Assembly (NCBI GenBank): GCA_958295465.1
Contig: OY282353.1
Coordinates: 3,215,001-3,279,000, forward strand
Origin: an uncultured Gammaproteobacteria bacterium
GTDB lineage: Bacteria; Pseudomonadota; Gammaproteobacteria; HK1
Direction: 5' to 3'
Length of the DNA: 64,000 nucleotides
Shown: positions 18,182 to 25,711 of the stretch, piece after piece
How the letters are laid out: every line of letters starts with the position of its first letter
How positions within the stretch are numbered: the first letter of the stretch is position 1
Translations under genes and position numbers: made by a program
Notes under the pieces: generated by a model
The model's input: the letters and a program-made list of their open reading frames with translations, nothing else
Told to the model about the DNA's origin: nothing
Databases searched by the model: none

Positions 18182-19096
18182 ATGAAACAGCCGTTCTTGA
18201 TCACATCCCACGGGGTTCTCTACGACGCCGATTGCCTCCAGGTTCTTGGACGCATGAAATCGGGGGTCATCGATACCGTCTTTGCCGATCCTCCGTTCAA
18301 CATCGGCAAGGACTACAGGAACGGCTACGACGACACCGCGACACAGACTGAATATCTGGATTGGTGCCGCCGCTGGATCCTCGAGTGCTGCCGCATCCTG
18401 AAACCGGGCGGAGCGTTTTTTCTCTATGCCACGCCGGAGCTTGCAGTCCAGTTTGCTCCGGTCATGGGAGAGCGGCTGAACTTCAGGCACTGGATTGCGC
18501 TGACCATGAAAGGTACCTGGCCGCGGGGGAAAAAGCTCTATCCGGCACACTATGCACTTATCTACTATACTCGAGGCACGCCGCGCGTATTCAACAAGCT
18601 TCGCCTGCCGATCGAGACCTGCCGGCACTGCGGCGGTGAAATCCGGGACTACGGCGGCCATCGCAACAAGATGAATTCCGAAGGGGTGAATCTGACGGAT
18701 TTCTGGACAGACACCTCTCCCAACCGTCACGCGAAATTCAAAGTCCGGCCGGGCGTGAACGAGCTGAAGCCGATGATACCTGAACGGGCCATTCTGATTT
18801 CGACCGATCCGGGAGACGTCGTCTTCGATCCCTTCGGAGGGGGAGGGTCCACTTTCCAGGCGGCGGAAAAGCTTCACCGCCACTGGATAGGCACCGAGCT
18901 CCATGACTCGGTCCATATCCGAAAACGTATGGAAGAGAGCTATCCGATCCATACCGGGCAGGGTCCACGTTTCGACTTCGAGAAGCTGTTCATCCATGAA
19001 GACAAGCCAGGTCCGGTTCTACGGGGGATCGAGGGAGAAAGTGTGCAGGCTCGGACTGTCGCACATGACACCTTCACCGCCGCATGGAAGCCATGA
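18182..19096 (+). CDS. Beta-class DNA methyltransferase (N4-C/N6-A)
   Basis: Site-specific amino-methyltransferase, 304 residues. The catalytic motif DPPFNIGKDY lies near the N terminus and the SAM-binding motif DPFGGGGSTFQAAE near the C terminus, the beta-class order. A conserved central segment has a Cys-x-x-Cys pair (CRHCGGEIRDYGGH) followed by GVNLTDFW. GGGAGG lies 7 bases before the ATG. Its stop overlaps the start of the MmeI-like gene by ATGA, so the two were co-translated and may have formed a modification/restriction pair. With the partner now broken it is probably an orphan methylase. Confidence 0.9.
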   Translation: MKQPFLITSHGVLYDADCLQVLGRMKSGVIDTVFADPPFNIGKDYRNGYDDTATQTEYLDWCRRWILECCRILKPGGAFFLYATPELAVQFAPVMGERLNFRHWIALTMKGTWPRGKKLYPAHYALIYYTRGTPRVFNKLRLPIETCRHCGGEIRDYGGHRNKMNSEGVNLTDFWTDTSPNRHAKFKVRPGVNELKPMIPERAILISTDPGDVVFDPFGGGGSTFQAAEKLHRHWIGTELHDSVHIRKRMEESYPIHTGQGPRFDFEKLFIHEDKPGPVLRGIEGESVQARTVAHDTFTAAWKP

Positions 19097-20027
19097 CGCC
19101 GGGCGCGTTCATCGCCAAGTGGCGGGCGGCGGAGCTCAAGGAGCGCTCCGCGGCGCAGGAGCACTTCATCGACCTCTGCCGGCTGCTGGGCGAGCCGACC
19201 CCGGCCGAGGCGGACCCCGCGGGAGAGCGCTACTGCTTCGAGCGCGGCGCGCGCAAGGACAGCGGCGGCGACGGCTGGGCCGACGTGTGGAAGCGCCACT
19301 GCTTCGCCTGGGAGTACAAGGGCCGGCGCGCGAACCTCGACGCGGCCTTCGACCAGCTCCGGCAATACGCGCTGGCGCTGGAGAACCCGCCGCTGCTGAT
19401 CGTCTCGGACATGGCGCGCTTCCGCATCCGCACCAACTGGACCAACAGCGTCAGCGAGACCCACGAGTTCACGCTGGACGACCTCGCGGATGCGGCGGTG
19501 CGGGACAAGCTCAAGTGGGTGATGTCCGAGCCCGCGCGCCTGCGTCCCGGCGAGAGCCGGCAGGCGCTCACCGAACGCGCGGCGGCGGCCTTCGCCTCGC
19601 TGGCGCAGGCGTTGCGCGAGCGCGAGCACGCGCCCCGGGCAGTGGCGCATTTCGTCAACCGACTCGTCTTCTGCATGTTCGCCGAGGACGTGGGGCTGCT
19701 GCCGGACCGGATGTTCACGCGGATGCTGGAGCAGGCCCGCCTTCGGCCCGGGGAGTTCGCCGGCATGGCCCGCGCCCTGTTCGGTGCGATGGCGGCGGGC
19801 GGCCTGGTCGGCTTCGAGCCCGTGGAACGCTTCAACGGCGGGCTGTTCGACGACGATGCGGCACTGCCGCTCCAGCGTGCCGAGATCGAGACGGCGCTCG
19901 CCGCCGCGGCGTTGGACTGGTCGGAGATCGACCCCTCCATCCCGGGGACCCTGTTCGAGCGCGGGCTCGACCCGGACAAGCGCTCGCAGCTCGGCGCGCA
20001 CTACACCGACCGGGACAAGATCATGCA
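19093..20027 (+). pseudogene. MmeI-like type II restriction-modification protein, truncated
   Basis: About 311 residues of the N-terminal part of an MmeI-type fused nuclease-methyltransferase. It starts MTPGAFIAKWRAAELKERSA and has the PD-(D/E)XK nuclease core (GWADVWKRH, then FAWEYKGRRANLDAA). The helical region continues to LGAHYTDRDKIM, where similarity ends. The whole SAM-dependent methyltransferase and target-recognition parts, normally several hundred residues more, are absent. The frame runs on through an antisense VWA fragment to a stop at 20088. ATG 19093 overlaps the methylase stop (ATGA). Loss of modification while keeping a nuclease core suggests inactivation. Confidence 0.88.
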
Positions 20028-20366
20028 GAAGAGCGCATCCGAGTTCATGAGCCAAGGCGTCGCCTCGAAGCCGTTGAACCCGCCGTAATGGCAGAGCTGC
20101 ACTGACAGCCCGCCGGCCCGCGCCGCCTCGGTGAACATCTCGCCCTGGATCCGGCACGCGCGGTCCCAGGCCGGCTCGTGGCTGGCGGTCGCATCCATCG
20201 CGAACAGCAGGCGTCCCCGGGTCTTCGTCCTCCCGGCCGGCGTGACCGCCGCCACGTTGCGCAGAAACGCATCGACCTCGGCCGACATGGACCGCGTCGG
20301 GAGCTTGTTGCGGTCTCCGGTCATCGGTGGCCGATCATCGGGCGGGCGGCTTCGGACGGCGGACAC
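20028..20366 (-). pseudogene. VWA-domain protein, 5' fragment (copy 2)
   Basis: About 107 residues from the N terminus of the same VWA family as copy 1 (MTGDRNKLPTRSMSAEVDAF, then RGRLLFAMDATASHEPAWDR and LSVQLCHYGGFNGFEATPWL). It is cut at the junction with the truncated MmeI gene, which reads in the opposite direction. The full protein would be roughly twice as long. The remaining part is absent from the window. Confidence 0.82.
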
Positions 20367-20390
20367 TCATAGCACCCGGTCCGGCAGGCC
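20176..20390. repeat. VWA 5'-end repeat, copy 2 of 3
   Basis: Direct repeat of 17656-17878, same orientation. The two copies bracket the methylase and truncated MmeI genes. Confidence 0.85.
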
Positions 20391-20504
20391 ATCACGATAC
20401 GCCTACAATCGCCGCAGACAGCGCGGCTGTCCGTCGTCGGCGAAGCCGGATGCCCGATCAGCGTTCCGAGGGCGCTCTCGCATACTGCCGCAGACACACC
20501 TGAT

Positions 20505-20960
20505 TCACCCATCGGACGCGAGATGCGTTTCGAACGTCCTTTCAACTCCGTGCAGCCACCGGTCCAGCATCAGTGCGGTTTGGAGTTCACCTTGCTTCCG
20601 CAACGCGCATTCCCAGACGATCGCCACTCTCCATCCGGCTTCGAGCAGATGGTGCTGGTTGCGCCTGTCTCGGCTCACGTTGGCATGGAACTTGGCCCGC
20701 CAGAATTCCTTGCGAGTGGCCGGGGTGGTGGTGTACGAGCACCCGATGTGACGGTGCCAGAAGCAGCCGTGAACGAAGCACACGGCTCCGAACCGACGAA
20801 ACACGAGATCGGGGGTACCCGGGAGGTTGCGGTCGTGCAGGCGGTACCTCAAACCGCGGGCATGGAGAGCACAGCGAAGAACGAGTTCGGGTACAGTGTC
20901 CCTGCTTCCAATCCCCGCCATCATCCGCGAACGGGTCACCTTGTCCACTATGTCCGGCAT
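20505..20960 (-). CDS. vsr: Very short patch repair endonuclease Vsr
   Basis: 151-residue T:G mismatch endonuclease that repairs deaminated 5-methylcytosine. It starts MPDIVDKVTRSRMMAGIGSR. Catalytic residues are visible in GTPDLVFRRF (Asp) and FVHGCFWHRH (His pair, zinc region), with FWRAKFHANVSRD and GWRVAIVWECAL completing the fold. AGGAAG lies about 7 bases before ATG 20960; the frame extends further upstream without similarity. Divergent from the cytosine-C5 methyltransferase, whose mutagenic side effect it would counter. Confidence 0.93.
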   Translation of the reverse strand: MPDIVDKVTRSRMMAGIGSRDTVPELVLRCALHARGLRYRLHDRNLPGTPDLVFRRFGAVCFVHGCFWHRHIGCSYTTTPATRKEFWRAKFHANVSRDRRNQHHLLEAGWRVAIVWECALRKQGELQTALMLDRWLHGVERTFETHLASDG

Positions 20961-21212
20961 CTGTCGCTTCCTCACCGACTCCGAGGAATACTTTCGCAGA
21001 CGAATCTCGCGCGAGACGTTGAGCATGATCAAGTGTGTGAGCACACTTCGAGCCCCGGTCCCGGGGGCGCCGCGTGTGTCGATTCGGGTCCCGGCGTGCA
21101 GGTCGGGCCGCGAGTTCGCAGTCCGCATTCTCGTCCGGAGCGTCCGATCCGAGTCCTCACGGACGATGGTGAGCACATCTTTACCTCCGCAGTCGCAGTT
21201 CGGATGTGATCG

Positions 21213-22862
21213 GTGAGGCGAATCGTACCTGTCGTGGACCTGTTCTCGGGTCCGGGCGGACTGGCGGAGGGATTCACCGGGTTTCGAAGCCCTAAAGGCC
21301 GACGCCGTTTCAGTATCGCGCTATCCGTCGAGAAGGACCGCGATGCCCATCGCACGTTGCGCCTGCGTGCGTTCCTTCGCAAGTTCGGCAGCGGTTTCCC
21401 GCGGGAGTACTACGATTTCCTGAACGGTGTGGTCGACGAGGAGCCGGATTGGGGGGACCTCCATCCGAATGAGTGGGCCGCTGCGTGTGACGAGACAAGA
21501 TGCATGGAGCTGGGCACGCGCGACGCCAGCACCTTTCTCCGGAGGCGAATCGAGGCGATCCAGGAGGAACACGGCGGACGGACGGTACTTCTGGGAGGGC
21601 CGCCATGCCAGTCCTATTCCGTCATTGGCAGGTCGCGGAACGCGGGAAATCACAAGTACAACGTCGACGAGGACGACCGTCAGTCGCTCTACGAACAGTA
21701 CGTGACGGTACTCGCTCGGCTACGCCCCGCCGTTGCCGTCATGGAGAACGTCAAGGGGATGCTCTCCGTTCGGAAGGACGACAAGCTGCTCTTTCCGGAG
21801 ATCATGCACAGTCTCCGGCATGCGGGCGGGAGGAGCGGCTACAAGCTGTTCGCACTGAGTGCGCGCACGAGTGGCTGCTCGTGGGGCGAAGGGCTGGAAC
21901 CGAATGATTTCCTCGTTCATGCGGAAGACCACGGCGTGCCGCAGTCCCGCCATCGCGTCTTTGTCATCTGTGTCCGCAGCGACCTCGCGGCGACGCTCCC
22001 GGACGCATGTCTGCCGCGCCTCGAACCCGAGCGTGGCACGGTGTCAGTGAAGGATGTCATCGGCGCGATGCCGAGGCTTCGCAGTCGTCTGAGCCGTGGT
22101 GACACTCCGGATGCGTGGCAACGTGCGGTTCGAGCCGCCTGCGACCTTGTGGACGCGAGCCAGCCGTTGATGTCGCGGGCCGAGGAAAAGCGGTTCCGGA
22201 GCGGACTCGCCTGCGCTCGTGCCACGGCAAATCGGCATGCACTGCCCTGGCGCAATGCGCCCGGCAAGGTCGACCTGCCCGAACGGTGTCTGACGGCGCT
22301 TCGTGAATGGATCTTCGACGAGAATCTGGAGAGGCTGCCGAACAACGAGACGCGGGCGCACATGGCCGACGATCTTGCCCGCTACCTGTTCGCCGTAGCG
22401 TTCGGCCGTGCCTTCCGGCGTTCTCCGAAGAGCTGCGATTTTCCCGACTCACTCGCTCCGAACCACGCGAACTGGTACACCGGAAACTTCGACGACCGCT
22501 ACAGGGTGCAGATCGCCGACAGCCCATGCACCACCATCACGAGTCATGTCGCCAAGGATGGCCATTACTTCATTCATCACGATCCGGGTCAGTGCCGCAG
22601 TCTCACGGTGCGAGAGGTGGCCCGCCTTCAGACGTTCCCGGACAACTACTTCTTCCACGGCAGTCGCACGCAACAGTACATTCAGGTGGGTAATGCTGTC
22701 CCGCCGTACCTCGCGTACCAGATCGCTCGGACCCTCTGGAATCTTCTGGATCATCACGACCGCATTGAAGGATGGGCGCGTCGTCATCAGTCGGTCCCTT
22801 CTGGCCGAAAACGCGCACCCCGCACGCAGCAGCTACCCCGTGTCGCTATGCGGATGGCATGA
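21213..22862 (+). CDS. DNA (cytosine-5-)-methyltransferase
   Basis: C5-cytosine methyltransferase, 549 residues, GTG start. Motif I is VVDLFSGPGGLAEGF, motif IV GGPPCQSYSV with the catalytic Cys, motif VI MENVKGML, motif VIII QSRHRVFVI and motif X QVGNAVPPYLAYQIA. Extra sequence lies between motifs I and IV, making it longer than Dcm. The divergent vsr gene fits. The end converges with the AIPR gene after 57 bases, and Iyer, Abhiman and Aravind (2008) described methylases alongside MutL/MORC-Z1 operons. It could therefore be the self-marking part of that system or an independent enzyme. Confidence 0.93.
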   Translation: MRRIVPVVDLFSGPGGLAEGFTGFRSPKGRRRFSIALSVEKDRDAHRTLRLRAFLRKFGSGFPREYYDFLNGVVDEEPDWGDLHPNEWAAACDETRCMELGTRDASTFLRRRIEAIQEEHGGRTVLLGGPPCQSYSVIGRSRNAGNHKYNVDEDDRQSLYEQYVTVLARLRPAVAVMENVKGMLSVRKDDKLLFPEIMHSLRHAGGRSGYKLFALSARTSGCSWGEGLEPNDFLVHAEDHGVPQSRHRVFVICVRSDLAATLPDACLPRLEPERGTVSVKDVIGAMPRLRSRLSRGDTPDAWQRAVRAACDLVDASQPLMSRAEEKRFRSGLACARATANRHALPWRNAPGKVDLPERCLTALREWIFDENLERLPNNETRAHMADDLARYLFAVAFGRAFRRSPKSCDFPDSLAPNHANWYTGNFDDRYRVQIADSPCTTITSHVAKDGHYFIHHDPGQCRSLTVREVARLQTFPDNYFFHGSRTQQYIQVGNAVPPYLAYQIARTLWNLLDHHDRIEGWARRHQSVPSGRKRAPRTQQLPRVAMRMA

Positions 22863-22919
22863 CGGTGCCATGTGACGCGATGGAGCCGGAGCCTCCGCGG
22901 CACGCCGACCACAGCCGTC

Positions 22920-24707
22920 TCAGCGCAATTCGGGAATGCCCGCAAGAGGCGGCGACAGATGTCCCGCCAGCACCGCGTCCCAGCACTCTGCCTTCTTGGC
23001 CCATTCCGAGATCATCCGGCCGTTGGCGCTGGCATGGAGCGTGTCGTTCACTTCACGTGCCCATACCTGAATCTGCTCCCGAAGCCTTTCGGAAATGGCC
23101 TGCTCCTGCCAGATCCGTTCGAGATCGAGCCTGCCTCCGATTTTCTTCGACAACACGGATACGGTGTAGGCGGCGACATTGGCCTGGAAGGCGGAGAACA
23201 TGGGCCTGACAAGCTTCTGTGTTGCCTTGAAGACGATCGCCTTGGCAATCATTTGCTTGTAGGCGGCAACATCCAGAACCTGAGTCTGCTGCCCGCCTGC
23301 ATCAGTCAGTTCGTTCATGAAGCGTTCGAAATTCTTCTGCGCGCCGAGGCTGACGAGATGGGGACTGCAATCCCAAGCGTTCAGGAACTTCGCAAGATCC
23401 GTCTTGGTGATCTTTCGCGAGAAGGGGATATCGAATTTCAGCTTCTTCAGCTTCGCCGGGGTCGTTCCCTCTCGGGCGAGCATGGTCTTGTAGCTGCCCG
23501 CGGCCCGTTCGTAGAACCAGCGTCCGACACCGTCCGGACAGTAGACGGTCAGCGAGAGGCGTTCCACGTCGATGTGGAAGGGCTTGTTTGCCGAAAAATC
23601 GGACAACCTCACGGAGTTCTGGCTGTTGGCGTATGTCGAGATGTCCGAGATGAGTCCTTCCTCCCTGACCGGATCATCCATGCGCAGTCTGATGATCTTG
23701 GCAGGGATCCGAACGCGACCGAGATCGATCTCCGGGGTTTTCTTCTTCGAGAAATAGATGGACGCCGTCGTTTGGCCCCCATTCACGATCTGCATTCCCT
23801 TCAGCCATGCGATTCCTGGGGAGCCGTCGGTCGTGCGGGCGAGATGCATCTCGTCGACGACGAGGACGATGCCGTTGTTGTACGCCATGAAGCGCTCGGG
23901 ACTGGTGCGCAGGGTATCGCGGATCCCTCGATTCACTTTGCCCGTCGCACTGAGAAATGAACGGACATTGGCCTCCAGGAGGCGCGCGCCATATTTCTCG
24001 TACATGAAGCGCAGGGCCTCTCCGGGGATTGCGGTCAGCGCGTAGTTGTAGTCGGCCATTTCGCCCTGCACATAGACGCAGGGCAACGCGCTGCCTGACA
24101 CCGCCTGGAAGTCGACCATGAGTTCGTCGCGCGGCTTGCCCTCGGACCAGTGGCGCCAGAGACGCTCGATGTCCATCACTTCGAGCTTGACTGTCTTGCC
24201 CTGAACCTCTCGTGCGCGAAAGTTCTTCGCCTTTGCCTGCCTGTCGGTCACGACGTAGATGCGGATCTGATCGAGCGAGGAATAGCTCTCGTGGATGGTG
24301 TGGGCGACCCCGTAGACGTCGTCGGACCGATCCATGGTCGAGGCAAGACGCCCTTCGGCGCATCTTTTCAGGAATCGGAGGCACTGTTCCGCAGCCGTCT
24401 TGGTTTCCCTGTCGGCGATCGGCGTCAGCGTCTCCACGCCCCCGTAGAGACTGACGAACAGGTCGAGCTGATCGGCGTCCTCGGACACCGCATAGCCGCC
24501 CAGACGCAATCTGGCGTTGCCGATGGTTCTCTCGTAGTGGCACGGCTCCGGTTCGAAGGCCATGCCGATATTCGCCATGTGGTCCATCACGATTTCGGTG
24601 AAGACCGTTTCCTCGTAGGGATATTCGCCTCCTGGCACGGACATCCGATCGGCGATTTCCTCCTTGACATCGGCGCGCGTCTGCAAGAGAAATTCGGAAA
24701 GTTCCAC
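22920..24707 (-). CDS. AIPR-family protein (last gene of MutL-Z1 defence operon)
   Basis: 595 residues, similar in plan to AIPR (abortive infection phage resistance) proteins. The typical core is visible: SPERFMAYNNGIVLVVDEM, GMQIVNGGQTTASIYFSKKK and ISTYANSQNSVRLSDFSANK. The biochemical role is unknown for the family; it is a recurrent partner in phage-defence operons. The GTG start directly abuts the stop of the PD-(D/E)XK gene with no gap. It is the 3'-most gene of a five-gene minus-strand operon that I match, from memory, to the MZA arrangement (MutL, Z1, DUF, AIPR). Confidence 0.85.
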   Translation of the reverse strand: MELSEFLLQTRADVKEEIADRMSVPGGEYPYEETVFTEIVMDHMANIGMAFEPEPCHYERTIGNARLRLGGYAVSEDADQLDLFVSLYGGVETLTPIADRETKTAAEQCLRFLKRCAEGRLASTMDRSDDVYGVAHTIHESYSSLDQIRIYVVTDRQAKAKNFRAREVQGKTVKLEVMDIERLWRHWSEGKPRDELMVDFQAVSGSALPCVYVQGEMADYNYALTAIPGEALRFMYEKYGARLLEANVRSFLSATGKVNRGIRDTLRTSPERFMAYNNGIVLVVDEMHLARTTDGSPGIAWLKGMQIVNGGQTTASIYFSKKKTPEIDLGRVRIPAKIIRLRMDDPVREEGLISDISTYANSQNSVRLSDFSANKPFHIDVERLSLTVYCPDGVGRWFYERAAGSYKTMLAREGTTPAKLKKLKFDIPFSRKITKTDLAKFLNAWDCSPHLVSLGAQKNFERFMNELTDAGGQQTQVLDVAAYKQMIAKAIVFKATQKLVRPMFSAFQANVAAYTVSVLSKKIGGRLDLERIWQEQAISERLREQIQVWAREVNDTLHASANGRMISEWAKKAECWDAVLAGHLSPPLAGIPELR

Positions 24708-25710
24708 TCACGTCGCTCCCATCAGCTCGAGTGCCCGCTCCAGATCCACCTTTTCCGCCCCCGCCAAGTCGAGGTCGATCTCGTAGCGGGCCTTCTTCAC
24801 CACCGGATGGACATTGGCGCGTGTCAATCGCGGAAAGTCACCCTGCACGCGCAGAATGGCACTGGATGCGTGCAGGAATCGCCGTGTGTACCGACCGAGC
24901 GTCGAGCTGAGAAGGCCTGCCTGCATCAGCCGGATGTCGAATGTCTCGAGCACTTCCTGGTTGCCGTCGAGACTTCCCCTGATGATCTTGACCATTTCCG
25001 GAAGAGTCATGCCGGAGCTATGGAGGGCAAGCTTGGTGGCGGCCACGAAGAGCGGCTGGCGGAGGTTGTCGTCGAGCTGTTCGAGCGAGGACACGGTCGC
25101 CGGAAATCCGCTGGCGGAAAGTGTCGTCTTGACCTCGATTCCGCCGCTGCCGAGGATGAAATCCTGAAGTCCGTCGACCGGTCCCTGCCAAGCATCAAGG
25201 ATGTCTCGTGGTGACAGGCCCGCCTCGATCATGCGTTCCAGCAGGACGAGTTCTCCGAACAGACCTTGCTCGCTCTCCGCGGAAAGCACGCTTTCCCGAT
25301 GCCGATTCATGAAGTCCTGCCAAGCACGGATGCGCGCGAGGAAGCGCCGGAGCACCGTGTTCTCTTGCGCCGCCGCCCAGCCGTCGACCAAGCTCACCAG
25401 ATCCTCGGCCATCATGGCGAACAGTTCGGGACTGCCACCCGGCCTGCGGGCGAGCGCCACCACGAGGTGATTTGCGCCGGTCGGGTCGCTTTCGAGCCTG
25501 AGGACTTCGAACCCGTGTCCCTGCGGGAGCCTGGAGTTCCGGAAGCGACCGTACGCTACGAAACCCGACCAGCACGGCCTCCTCGCCGCCGGGCATCCTT
25601 CTCGCGGCGGAGAGCGAGCAGGGCGCGTGGACCACTACGGGAATGGTCTGCCACCCTTCTCCTTGCCGTGCGCCAGCCAGCGCCCGCCAAGCCGCGTGCA
25701 GACCCTCCAT
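24708..25710 (-). pseudogene. PD-(D/E)XK motif protein (DUF4420-like), frameshifted
   Basis: Reading from ATG 25710 gives a normal N terminus (MEGLHAAWRALAGARQGEGW, then PGGEEAVLVGFRSV). At about 25530 the frame must shift by one base to continue into LPQGHGFEVLRLESD and onward to the end (GLQDFILGSGGIEVKTTL with the D...ExK nuclease-like motif, then RYEIDLDLAGAEKVDLE). The span of 1003 bases is one more than a multiple of three, consistent with a single inserted base. Either the gene is newly broken, the base is a sequencing error, or there is a programmed shift. GTG 25725 is an alternative start. It immediately follows the Z1 gene stop. Confidence 0.8.
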
Positions 25711-25711
25711 G

